Shown here: positions 25,193 to 34,026 of the stretch, piece by piece
How positions within the stretch are numbered: position 1 is the stretch's first letter
How the letters are laid out: each line of letters opens with the position of its first letter
DNA from: CAYLPT01 sp964385645
GTDB taxonomy: Bacteria > Armatimonadota > Hebobacteria > Hebobacterales > Hebobacteraceae
DNA length: 48,644 nt
Direction: 5' to 3'
NCBI GenBank assembly: GCA_964385645.1
Contig: CAYLPT010000068.1
Coordinates: 1 to 48,644, forward strand
Translations under genes and position numbers: made by a program
The notes under the pieces: generated by a model
Seen by the model: the letters and a program-made list of their open reading frames with translations, nothing else
The model's database searches: none
What the model was told of the DNA's origin: nothing

Positions 25193-26959
25193 ATGAAGAC
25201 AACGACAGCCAAGCAGAGCGACTCGCGCCACCGCGTGGTCACCGCGCTGGAACAACTGGCGAGGCTGGCCGACGAACGGAGCGACCACGCGACGGCCGAG
25301 CGCGCCCGGGCGCTCGCCGGCAGGCTGCGCGCGGACGTCTTCAACCTGGCCGTGGTGGGGCAGTTCAAGCGAGGCAAGACCACGCTCATCAACGCTCTGC
25401 TGGGCCGGGACATCCTGCCTGCGGCTGTCGTACCCCTAACCTCAGTAGTGACCATCGTCGAGCATGGCCCGCAGGAGAGGGTCTCACTGCGCTTCCTCGA
25501 CGGGTGGAGTCGGGAGATCGAGGCATCAGACCTTTCCAGCTATGTGACCGAGCGCGGCAACCCGTCGAACCGGCTCGGTCTGGCGGTGGCCGTGGTCCAG
25601 CTTCCGTCCGAGATTCTGAACCGCGGGCTTCGCATCATCGACACCCCGGGCGTGGGGTCGGTGCACGCCCACAATACCGAGACCGCCTACGCCTTCATCC
25701 CCCATGTGGACGGCGCCATCTTCCTCGTCACCGCCGACCCGCCGGTGAGCGAGGCCGAGCTTCAGTTCCTCAAGGACCTCCACCAGGAAGTGCAGCGGGT
25801 GTTCTTCGTGCAGAACAAGGCGGACCAGGTGCCAGCCGCCGAGAGGCGTGAGTCACTGGAGTTCTCCCGCGCTCAGTTGGCGGCCGCGGCTGGCGAGGAC
25901 GGCATCGAGATATACTCGCTGTCAGCGCGAGAGGCGCTGGAGGCGAAGCTCGCCGGCGATGAGCGCAGACTGCGGGAGAGCGGCCTCACAGAGCTTGAGG
26001 CGGCGCTGGGCAGTTTCGTGCGCTCGGAGAAGGCGGAGGTGGCGATCACCTCTGCGCTCCGAACCGCCGAGCGCCTGGCCCGGCAGCAGATGGCCGCCAT
26101 CGCCGTGGAGAGGGCCGCGCTGGCCATGCCGTTGGAGGAGCTAGAGCAGAAGAGCTTCCAGTTCGAGGCCTACCTAAAGCAGATGCGCCAGGCGCGAGAC
26201 GACAACCGACATCTGCTTAGGGCAGCGGGACGGCGCCTGGTCAAAGAGGTCATTGATGCGGACCTCCGCGCCCTTCAGGAACGGGTGAAGCCTGATCTGC
26301 TGAGCGGGCTCGAGACGGCGGCGCACGAAGTCGGTGACATCTCCGGCCGCGACCTTCTGCGCAGGCTGAACGCCCACATGCGAGGGGCCATCGAGCAGGT
26401 ATACGCCGAGTGGATTGAGCAGGAGGAACGCCGCGTCACGGAGGCCTTGCGGGAGTCGGCGGAACGCTTCACCGGTCAGATCAACCAGGCGCTGCTGGAG
26501 CTTGCTCGCGTCTCGCGGGAGCTCTTCCGCGCCGACATCGGAGAACCTGCGGTCAGCGCGGAACTGAGCGGCGGGAGTGAGTTCTACTTCGCGCCGTGGC
26601 AGATGCAGGTATCTCCGGACACGCTGTCCGGGTCACTCCTGTATGTGCTGCCGGGGCGTTGGGTCCGCGATGGACTGCTGAAGGCGGTACGGGCGAAGCT
26701 CCTTGAGCAGTTGGACATGCACGGCGGACGCGTGCGCTACGACTTCGTGCGCCGCCTGGATGCGGGCCTGCGCGACTTCGAGCGGCGCATCATCAGCGCC
26801 ATGGATCTGACCATCGCCGGGATCGAGGAAGCCATCAGCCGCGCGGTGACGCAGAAGCGCAAGGCTGGCGAGGGCATCTCCTCCCGCCAGCAGGAGCTGA
26901 CCGCACAGGAGGCAGCGCTTGCGGCCGTGGTTGGCGGCATCGGCGGCCCAGGCGCATAG
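25193..26959 (+). CDS. Bacterial dynamin-like GTPase, first of a pair
   Basis: A 588-residue dynamin-superfamily GTPase. G1 is G56QFKRGKT63, G2 the threonine in PLTSVVT, G3 DTPGVGS, and G4 NKAD; SLSAREALEAK is the usual G5-region companion. A long helical stalk follows (about residues 280-440). Near residue 465-500 a hydrophobic segment (GSLLYVLPGRWVRDGLL) could be the membrane-binding paddle. Bacterial dynamin-like proteins bind and remodel membranes and often work as adjacent pairs; the second lies about 0.5 kb downstream. ATG 25193 follows the usp stop by four bases with only a weak GAGG. Its place in a fluoride-riboswitch operon is unusual. Confidence 0.88.
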   Translation: MKTTTAKQSDSRHRVVTALEQLARLADERSDHATAERARALAGRLRADVFNLAVVGQFKRGKTTLINALLGRDILPAAVVPLTSVVTIVEHGPQERVSLRFLDGWSREIEASDLSSYVTERGNPSNRLGLAVAVVQLPSEILNRGLRIIDTPGVGSVHAHNTETAYAFIPHVDGAIFLVTADPPVSEAELQFLKDLHQEVQRVFFVQNKADQVPAAERRESLEFSRAQLAAAAGEDGIEIYSLSAREALEAKLAGDERRLRESGLTELEAALGSFVRSEKAEVAITSALRTAERLARQQMAAIAVERAALAMPLEELEQKSFQFEAYLKQMRQARDDNRHLLRAAGRRLVKEVIDADLRALQERVKPDLLSGLETAAHEVGDISGRDLLRRLNAHMRGAIEQVYAEWIEQEERRVTEALRESAERFTGQINQALLELARVSRELFRADIGEPAVSAELSGGSEFYFAPWQMQVSPDTLSGSLLYVLPGRWVRDGLLKAVRAKLLEQLDMHGGRVRYDFVRRLDAGLRDFERRIISAMDLTIAGIEEAISRAVTQKRKAGEGISSRQQELTAQEAALAAVVGGIGGPGA

Positions 26960-26965
26960 GGTGCA

Positions 26966-27483
26966 GTGCCGGTGCACTGGTTCTGGCTCGAATGCTGGAG
27001 CGAACTGGGTGAGGATGCGGTGATCCGTCCGGCCTGCGGTGCATCGCGGAAAGAGGCGCGCGGATGCAGCTACGTGCAGAGGCTGACCCCGGCATTGCGC
27101 CACCCGGTAGCGGAGACCGCGGAGTTCGCCGCGCAGGTACTGGGCGAGCTGGAGGCACAGGGGGCAGTTCCAGTCTTGATCGAGACCTTGGGCCGGAGCG
27201 GTGAGCCCTATCTCCAGGCGGCTGCCGCCCGTTCCCTCAAAGATCTGCAGGCGGCCGAGGCCGTGCCAGCGCTGCGCGAGGTGCTGCGCTCCTCCTGGCG
27301 CGCATTGCCGCCGCACGGGCTCTCGGGCGCATCGCAGCGTCGGAGGGGGTTGCCGCGCTGGAAGAAGCGCGCCAGGATCGCACCGAGAGCGTGCGCAGGG
27401 CCGTGGAGGAACGGCTGGCCAGGAGGGCGGCTGTTTCCGCACCGGATGGTCGGAAGCTGGTGAGAGACGATGGCCGGGGCTGA
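26966..27483 (+). pseudogene. HEAT-repeat protein between the dynamin genes, frameshifted
   Basis: The first frame holds HEAT-type helices: TAEFAAQVLGELEAQGAVPVLIETL, then EPYLQAAAARSLKDLQAAEAVPALREVL. Near 27290 similarity moves to another frame, which reads LLARIAAARALGRIAASEGVAALEEARQ, RTESVRRAVEERLARRAAVSAPDG, and stops at 27483. Joined, this gives about 170 residues with three to four repeats. The loop between repeats is too short at the junction, so several bases may be missing. HEAT repeats are protein-docking scaffolds, so a partner role for the two GTPases is a reasonable inference. The start (GTG 26966) is uncertain. It overlaps the next gene by 14 bases. Confidence 0.65.
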
Positions 27484-30085
27484 GCAACTGCCAGATACAG
27501 CTATGGACGAGACCCGGAGCGACGGATTCGCCCAGGCACGTACGGCAGAGGATGCGCTGCGGGCCTACCTCCAGGCGAAGCAGGAGGTGGCCCTGCGTGT
27601 TCGCTCTGCACTTGGCCTGCTGAGAGTCCGGGGCGCCAAGAGCAGAATCGAACGGTGCCAGGAGCTGCTGGTGAGGCTGGCCGAAGATCGGTTCAATCTG
27701 GCAGTGCTGGGGCAGTTCAAGCGCGGCAAGAGCTCTCTCATGAACGCCGTCATCGGTCGGGAGTTGCTGCCCACGGGGCTGCTTCCCCTGACCTCGGTTG
27801 TCACCATGCTCCGGTTCGGCCCGGCCGAGCGGCTGCTGTTGACGCGAGATGAATCATGGGTCGAAGAGGCCCCAGTCTCACGGCTGGCCGAATATGTCAC
27901 CGAGCGGGGCAACCCAGGGAACGCCAAGAAGATCAGGGCCGCCTATATTGACCTCCCTCTGAGCCTGCTGCGCCGCGGTCTGCATTTCGTGGACACTCCC
28001 GGGATCGGCTCCTCCCGTGAGGAGAACACGGCGACCACCTATGCTTTCCTGCCAGAGTGCGACGCTGCCCTCCTGGTGACCAGCGTCGAGACGCCCCTGA
28101 CGGAGCTCGAACTCGACTTCCTGCGAGCCATCCGCCAGCACGCCCGAAAGGTCTTCTTCGTCGTCAACAAGACCGACCTGCTCCCCCCCGATGAGCGAGA
28201 GCAGGTACTGGGGTTCATCCGCGATGGGCTGCGTGAGGCCACGGACAACGAGGAAGTACGCCTCTTCCCGGTGTCTGCCCGAGAGGCGCTGGAGGCCAAG
28301 CAGACCGGTGACCAGCAACGACTCGCGGGAAGCGGGATCACGGACCTCGAGGACGCACTCGCCGCCTTCCTCGCGACCGAGAGGAGCCAGGCGCTGCTCC
28401 TTGCCATCCTTGATCGAGCCCTGCGCCTCGTGGACGAGGAACTCACTGAGGTCAGCGCTCAGGCGAAAGCGGCCGCCGCCCCGGAGGAGACCAAAAGGGA
28501 ACACCGCGCGGCCATCGCCGCCAAGCTCGACGATCTGGAACGCCGAGAACAGGAGATCGTGGCCGAACTGCGATCGCAGTTGCGCGAGTGGGCCCAGACC
28601 ACGGCACAGAGTGATATCTCCGACTTCCTGGCCCAGACCAGAGAGGGCCTAGTCGCCGAGTATGCACCTGTGTTGGAGGAGCTGACGTGGTCATCGGCGG
28701 GCCGGTCGTTACAGCGCGTCCTCGGGGAAGTGCAGGAACGTCTCTTCCAGGAGCTTGGGGAATGGCTACGCGCCAGGGCCCGCGATGTGAAGAGCCAACT
28801 TCAGTCGGTCGAGGCGCGTCTGCGGCCCGAGCTCGAGCACGCCCTCAGCGATGTGTTGCAGGCCGCGCTGGGCGAACCCAAGGTCACTGCGGCGCACGAG
28901 ACGGTAAGCGTCTCCATGGATTTCGTCCCGGATATACCAATGCCCGACTGGCAACGCCCCTCATCTGGTGCGCCTGCCTGGCTATACATGATGCCGGCCC
29001 GGCTTGTGCGTTCCTCGCTTCGGCGGCGACTGAGCGCGGCCCTTGAACAGGCGGCAGACTCGGCGGACGGGATGGCTATGGACGTCGTGCTGCGAGCGGT
29101 GGATGTGAGTGCGGATGTGGCGGGAGACCACTATGAGCGTCATGTCGCTGATGTCCGGGGACGGATAGCCGCGCTCGCTGGCCCGCGCACCTCCGGCGGC
29201 AAGGCAGCCGGTGGCACCCGCGCACTATCGGCCGCTGATCTCGCCGACCTGGAATCGTCTCTCGACGCAGTGAAAGCCGAACTGTCGGCTCTCCAGGACG
29301 CGTTGCTCGGGGGCGAACCGATGCCTGCTGCGGCTGGGGAAGCCCCTGCCATGCAGCGAGCAGAGATCGCCTCGGCGGTTGCCGTCGCGCAAGAAGCCGC
29401 GGGTCGCGCCACGACGACCAGTCTCCTCAAGGACCTGGCGACACGAGGCTGCCCGATCTGCGATCGCACCGCCGAGGCCGCATTCGACTTCTATGCGAAG
29501 TGGCAGTACGCGATCTCGCACGATGAGGAAGCGCGACGCGCCCACACGGCGACCCGTGGTCTCTGCCCGCTCCATACCTGGCAGTTCGCCTCCGTAGCGT
29601 CTCCACAGGGAGTTGACACAGGCTACTTCGCGTTGCTCCAACAGATGGCGCAGGAACTCGGGTCGCTCACCTCCCTCCCGGCGGAAGAGCTCGTTGACAG
29701 GGTGAAGGAGATGACTCCTGACTCCAACAACTGCCTTGCTTGCAGCGTTCTCAGGGAGATAGAGGCGATTTCGGTCACCCGACTCGCCACGTTCATCGAG
29801 AGCGCCGAAGGTCGCGACGCCTATGGGCGCTCTCAGGGTGTCTGCATGCGGCATTTGGCGCTGCTCCTCGCCGCCGGGCTGTCGGCGAAGACCGCGAGCT
29901 TCCTGGTGTCGGAGCAAGCCAGGCACTTCGGCCAGACGGCCGAGGACATGCAGAGTCATGCCCTTAAGTTTGATGCGGTGAGGCGCGCGCTGATGAATCA
30001 CGACGAGACAGACGCGCACATCCGCGCGCTTGTGCATCTCGTGGGGGCGGAGAACGTCGTCGCTCCCTGGGGCGAGAAGCAGTGA
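27470..30085 (+). CDS. Dynamin-like GTPase fused to a C-terminal DUF6062-like Cys/His module
   Basis: An 871-residue protein. The GTPase domain has G1 G81QFKRGKS88, G2 in PLTSVVT, G3 DTPGIGS and G4 NKTD. A helical stalk spans about residues 300-640, with a paddle-like hydrophobic stretch PAWLYMMPARLVRSSL near 505. The last 215 residues carry C661xxC664 with C699xxH702 and C755xxC758 with C792xxH795, spaced 38 and 37 residues apart, the same layout as both DUF6062 proteins of this region (CPIC, GLCPLH, CLAC, GVCMRH). The tail HALKFDAVRRALMNHDETDAH parallels the DUF6062 tail loosely. The cysteine module therefore recurs in cis with a membrane GTPase. ATG 27470 overlaps the HEAT gene; the GTGA overlap at its end couples the next gene. 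Confidence 0.87.
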   Translation: MAGAEQLPDTAMDETRSDGFAQARTAEDALRAYLQAKQEVALRVRSALGLLRVRGAKSRIERCQELLVRLAEDRFNLAVLGQFKRGKSSLMNAVIGRELLPTGLLPLTSVVTMLRFGPAERLLLTRDESWVEEAPVSRLAEYVTERGNPGNAKKIRAAYIDLPLSLLRRGLHFVDTPGIGSSREENTATTYAFLPECDAALLVTSVETPLTELELDFLRAIRQHARKVFFVVNKTDLLPPDEREQVLGFIRDGLREATDNEEVRLFPVSAREALEAKQTGDQQRLAGSGITDLEDALAAFLATERSQALLLAILDRALRLVDEELTEVSAQAKAAAAPEETKREHRAAIAAKLDDLERREQEIVAELRSQLREWAQTTAQSDISDFLAQTREGLVAEYAPVLEELTWSSAGRSLQRVLGEVQERLFQELGEWLRARARDVKSQLQSVEARLRPELEHALSDVLQAALGEPKVTAAHETVSVSMDFVPDIPMPDWQRPSSGAPAWLYMMPARLVRSSLRRRLSAALEQAADSADGMAMDVVLRAVDVSADVAGDHYERHVADVRGRIAALAGPRTSGGKAAGGTRALSAADLADLESSLDAVKAELSALQDALLGGEPMPAAAGEAPAMQRAEIASAVAVAQEAAGRATTTSLLKDLATRGCPICDRTAEAAFDFYAKWQYAISHDEEARRAHTATRGLCPLHTWQFASVASPQGVDTGYFALLQQMAQELGSLTSLPAEELVDRVKEMTPDSNNCLACSVLREIEAISVTRLATFIESAEGRDAYGRSQGVCMRHLALLLAAGLSAKTASFLVSEQARHFGQTAEDMQSHALKFDAVRRALMNHDETDAHIRALVHLVGAENVVAPWGEKQ

Positions 30086-30534
30086 CTGCTGAACAGCCAG
30101 GGGGTCCCATGCTTGATCGTCACAGATCGCATCTGGTCTCCACCTACACAACCGTGCTCCAGCACCTCGGCGAGATCCGCCAGGCCATCACCGCGGGCAA
30201 GTCACCGGGGGGCGCCCGCCTGACGCCATTGCCCGAGCCGCTCCGTGACCATCTGGTGGACTGCATCGAACGTATTGCCTCCGGCCTGGAGGAACTCGTC
30301 CACCACTTCGTTCCAGCCTGGGAGCACACCGCGGCTGAGACCGGCGGCCTCCCGGCCACGAAGATGTGGACATCCATCCTGCTGCGGACAGTCGAGGAAC
30401 TCGTGGAGGACCTGGAGCCGAAGCGGATGCAGAAGCATTACGGCAAGGTTGACGAGTCAGATGCCGAGACGCTGCATCAGCGCGTTGAGCGGGTCCTGAC
30501 CACCATCCGTGAGGCGATAGACCTGCTGGGCTGA
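30082..30534 (+). CDS. Small all-helical protein ending fluoride operon 2
   Basis: A 150-residue protein starting at GTG 30082, inside a GTGA overlap with the dynamin-DUF6062 gene; ATG 30109 (LDRHRSHLVSTY) is an alternative. Sequence such as YTTVLQHLGEIRQAIT, DHLVDCIERIASGLEELVHHFVPAWEHT and LHQRVERVLTTIREAIDLLG predicts three or four amphipathic helices. There are no membrane segments and no cysteine pairs. I do not recognise a family. The tight coupling suggests it works with the preceding GTPase, perhaps as a regulator or partner. Confidence 0.65.
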   Translation: MTAEQPGGPMLDRHRSHLVSTYTTVLQHLGEIRQAITAGKSPGGARLTPLPEPLRDHLVDCIERIASGLEELVHHFVPAWEHTAAETGGLPATKMWTSILLRTVEELVEDLEPKRMQKHYGKVDESDAETLHQRVERVLTTIREAIDLLG

Positions 30535-30852
30535 GACGAGCGGCCACTGGCCCTGTATGTCCGGGCACTACCGCGGGCGCCGGCTCTGCGCCCCCATCCC
30601 ACAAGCAGCGGAGTTGCCTGGAGCAGTAAGTCCACGCTGAGGGCGTAGCCGGAGTCGGGGGTGCCGGGGCCATCGGCGGTCTGTGGCGGCAGCCACCGGC
30701 CGAGTAGCGGTTGTGCACCGATACCATGCGGTCAGCCGACCTGGGCGGCTAGCGCCCGGATGCTGCGGCCCACAATCGTCCGACTCCCAGAATCCACCCC
30801 TCGATCTGAGCCACCTCGCCCTCGTCTGGCGTGAGATCGAGGCAGAAGAACG
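30535..30852. other. Non-coding stretch after fluoride operon 2
   Basis: No reading frame here has family similarity on either strand, and no clear terminator or promoter was found. It separates the last fluoride-operon gene from the DUF927-like remnant. Confidence 0.4.
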
Positions 30853-32060
30853 ATGCGAGACTGGCGTCGCCATACGCGGGATGACGCGGCCCTCATCCAT
30901 CTGACCAACTTCACCGCCAAGGGGGTCGGGCAGGTTCTGCGAGATGACGGTGCCGAGACCCAGCGGCTGGTCGAGGTCGAGGCCAGCCTGCATCGGCGCA
31001 CCAGGCGCTTCGCCCTGCCCGCTGACTGGCCGGCCGAGCACTTGGGGGCCGCAGCGGTGGTAGCGCCTGGCCTCGGCCTGCGAGAGCACGCCCGCGCAGC
31101 CATTCGGGAACTGAGCGGACCGACATCCCCGAGCGCGTCACGTCTGCGCACTTGGGCTGGCGCGAGATCGGGGGGCGGTGGCTCCACCTTCATGCGGGCG
31201 GCGCGATCTGCCCCGATGGCGTGGTGGCCGATGTCGAGGTGGACTTGCCACGCGAGTCGAGGGGCTACGTCTTGCCAGCCCCCCCGGAGAGCGAGGCGCT
31301 GCGAGTCGCGCTACGGGCTTCGCTGCGCTTGCTCGAGGTTGCACGAGATCCGGTGAGCATCCCGCTGCTCTCCACGGTCTGTCGAGCGCCGCTCGGAGAC
31401 GCCAGCTTCTCCGCGTATCTCGTCGGCCGCACAGGCGTGTGCAAGACATCGCTGGCCGCGCTGGCGCAGTCGCATTTCAGTGCGGGGATGGACTTCGGTG
31501 ACCTCCCGGCCGACTGGACGAGCACAGCCAACTACCTCGAGGTGCTCGCCTTCGCCGCCAAGGACGTTCTGCTCACGGTGGACGACTTCATCCCCAGAGG
31601 AGGCGGGGCCCACAGGGATCGTCAGCAGCGAGAGGCCGACCGGCTTCTGCGGAGGCAAGCGAATCGCTCCGGGCGCGGGCGGCTACGAGCAGATTCGACC
31701 CCCCGGCCGCCCAGGCCGCCCCGCGGGCTGATCGTCGCCACCGGGGAGGACCTGCCGCGAGGGGAGTCGCTGGGGGCACGCCCATTTGCGGTCGAGGTTC
31801 GGATGGGCGACGTGGACCTGAGCGCGCTGACGGTCTGCCAGGCCGATGCAACTGCTGGGCTCTACGCGTCAGCGATGGCGGGCTACGTACGGTGGTTGGC
31901 GGCAAGGTACGGGCAGGTCATGGAGCACCTTGCCGATGAGGTGCGGCAGCTCCGGGCCGCGCTGCTACCGGCCCCGTCGCGATGCGCGGACTCCTGGCTG
32001 ACTCTGGCCGATACCGAAGTCGCGCTTCGCCATTGCCAGGATCCCCCCGAGGGAGAACAG
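30853..32060 (+). pseudogene. DUF927-like helicase/primase of a mobile element, decayed
   Basis: The first frame (30853 to about 31120) reads LTNFTAKGVGQVLRDDGAETQRLVEVEA and DWPAEHLGAAAVVAPGLGLREHARAAI, the N-terminal part of DUF927 ATPases found on plasmids and integrated elements. Near 31125 the frame changes; the next begins LGWREIGGRWLHLHAGGAI and continues through STVCRAPLGDASFSAYLVGRTGVCKTSLAAL, WTSTANYLEVLAFAAKDVLLTVDDF and GLIVATGEDLPRGESLGAR. The Walker A reads GRTGVCKT, with Cys in place of the Gly before Lys (TGC for GGC), which would abolish nucleotide binding. Frameshift plus P-loop loss marks a dead gene, evidence that the region once held mobile DNA. The end of similarity is approximate. 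Confidence 0.7.
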
Positions 32061-32349
32061 CAGGCCCGCCAGCCCCTTCACACACCCCTGGGTCGTCGGG
32101 CCATCATACGCCATCTCTGGCCTCCAGGATCGGCCCGCTGTAGGCGAGGCGGGTCTGCCTGCGTCTCCCTTGGTGTTGCGCGTGCCATGTGGGTGGGCTC
32201 CGCTGTCACCCTGCAGCCGGCACGCAGGCCCCTGAGCAGCCAGCGGCCATCGGGCTGCTGGGTAGACTGTTAGCAGAGCTGAGGTAGCACAAGCACTCCC
32301 CTCACTCGGCACAACGGGAAGGCCTTCGCCAGGGGAGGCCGGCAGACGC

Positions 32350-33522
32350 TCAGCGACCGACCGCGTCCAGCATCCGGAGCAGCTTCGGCACGAAGCGGAA
32401 CGGCAGCGCGGAGGCCGCCATCTGGTCTACGGTGCCCGACAGCACGACGTCGAGCCGCGGGCAGTGGAACAGCCACGATCCGGAGATGCCCGTGTGCCCG
32501 ACGACCGGTGGCGTGGGGCGCATTGGTGAGAACAGGCGCGGAATGCGAACGCGCATCATACCGAGGCCGTACTCGATGGGCCATCCCGGGCGCGTCAGGA
32601 CCAGCGAGAGGCTGAACCGGCTCCATCGGCCCAGCATGAGGTCCAGCGTGCTTGTTCGATCGAAGAGCTCGCCCCGCACCAGCGCCCACATGAACGCCAG
32701 CGTCTCATCGGCGGTGCTAACAAGGTCGCGGGCGGACTGCATCCCCAGCGGAATGTCCAGGGGTCGGTCCCCAGCCCAGACTGTCGCTGGCTTCGGCGCC
32801 GGCTCTGTTCGGGTGCCCGGAAGATACGTGCCCTCGAGACCCAGTGGCCTGAAGAGCAGCTCCTCGAAAGCCGCCTGGAGCGGTCGCCCGGTCACGGCCT
32901 CGATGACCGAGATGAGCAACTGGTAGTTGGTGTCCGAGTAGCTGATCCTCTGGCGCGCCGCATCCACAGGCTGCGGAGGGAAGAGCGGGGTCATCTCCTC
33001 GCGCACGATGCGCATAGCGTCCTCGGTGGTCCAGGACAGATCGCGTTCGGCGAGACGCTCCAACAGGCTGCGCCCGCCTCTGGGACGCTCAAAGTAGTCC
33101 GGCAAGCCCGAGGAGTGGCCGAGCAAGTGCTGCAGCGTGATCTGGTCGGTATAGTCCACCCCTCCCAACCGGTGTATGCCGCCGATCAGCGACTGCGGAA
33201 GGTGCTTCGACACGGGATCACCGAGGCCGAGAAGGCCGCGCTCCTCAAGCTTCAGAATGCAGGCGGCGATATAGAGCTTGGTGACGCTCGCTACCCAGAA
33301 GGGGGTGTCGTCTCGCATTGGCGTGCCGTCGGGATGGGCATCGCCCATCGCGCCAATCCAGCGCAAGGACCTATCACCACTCTCGACGGCGACGATCGCG
33401 TGCCTGATGTCCTTGCGCGACACGAGGCGCTCCAGCAGGCGCCCCAGCCCTCGGGCGACAGCGCTCGACGCCACCCTGGCCCCGTCTCTTCCCGTTGGCG
33501 TTCCCTGATCGTGCGCGGGCAT
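32350..33522 (-). CDS. Beta-lactamase/PBP-like serine hydrolase
   Basis: A 390-residue member of the class C beta-lactamase/DD-peptidase-like family. The nucleophile motif is S79VTK82, the second element YSDTNY, and HTGISGS replaces the KTG triad. QHLLGHSSGLPDYF is the family's conserved loop. No signal peptide is visible, so a cytoplasmic esterase or peptidase is as likely as a cell-wall role. ATG 33522 has AGGAGG (33530-33535) seven bases upstream, which decides it over the longer in-frame start at 33591. It stands alone, between mobile-element remnants, with no partner genes. The 289 bases after it, to the DUF927 remnant, hold nothing I could identify. Confidence 0.87.
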   Translation of the reverse strand: MPAHDQGTPTGRDGARVASSAVARGLGRLLERLVSRKDIRHAIVAVESGDRSLRWIGAMGDAHPDGTPMRDDTPFWVASVTKLYIAACILKLEERGLLGLGDPVSKHLPQSLIGGIHRLGGVDYTDQITLQHLLGHSSGLPDYFERPRGGRSLLERLAERDLSWTTEDAMRIVREEMTPLFPPQPVDAARQRISYSDTNYQLLISVIEAVTGRPLQAAFEELLFRPLGLEGTYLPGTRTEPAPKPATVWAGDRPLDIPLGMQSARDLVSTADETLAFMWALVRGELFDRTSTLDLMLGRWSRFSLSLVLTRPGWPIEYGLGMMRVRIPRLFSPMRPTPPVVGHTGISGSWLFHCPRLDVVLSGTVDQMAASALPFRFVPKLLRMLDAVGR

Positions 33523-33721
33523 GAAAGCGCCTCCTGGGGCATAGGTTGTTGTATGTCCGCACTCGTGAGATGAGGCGACGCTCTCGCACACCTACGCCTC
33601 GGACGCCGCTCACTCCTCGTTGACCTGCAGTCACCCGCCATCGCCAGCCAACCGACCTTCGGCTTGCCGCGCTCAGCCGCTTGGCTGGCGCCTCCCCCTC
33701 CCTCTCTCCCGGTACGCGCTC

Positions 33722-33903
33722 GTCACCTCGTGATCGCCCGGAGCGCGGCGGTCACCCGCCGCAGGTCGTCGCCAGTGCAGGCTCACTCCCACCCGTAACG
33801 CGAGACACTCACGGCTGTAGTTGTCCACCCGCGTCAGGATGCTCATCGGTCGGCCCGTGTAGAGCTGGGCCGAGATGAAGTCCATGCTCCGGGTATTGGT
33901 GTT
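33722..33903 (-). pseudogene. IS3-family transposase (integrase core) remnant
   Basis: The minus strand encodes SMDFISAQLYTGRPMSILTRVDNYSRECLALRVG, matching the DDE-core segment of IS3-type OrfB around the first catalytic Asp (W-S-M-D-F, where W is Arg here) and the VDNYSRECL motif. A frameshift near 33770 moves the similarity to SLTGDDLRRVTAALRAITR and then a stop. Only about 60 codons survive and no inverted repeats were found. The rest of 33523-34026 shows no gene. Confidence 0.7.
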
Positions 33904-34026
33904 CAGGGAAGCGGGGGCGGTGCACCATCAAAGGATTCTACCCCTCAGGCCCAGCACTCATACCTGGACGCTGCCTCTGCCCGGGGGTAGCACATACAGA
34001 TAGGAGACGCGATTTCCCGAGCACTG

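Noticed and set aside
31965..32312. Minus-strand frame with a hydrophobic patch (GLAGLLFSLGGILAMA) as a small membrane protein
   Set aside because: It overlaps the decayed DUF927 remnant, has no convincing ribosome binding site and matches nothing known to me.
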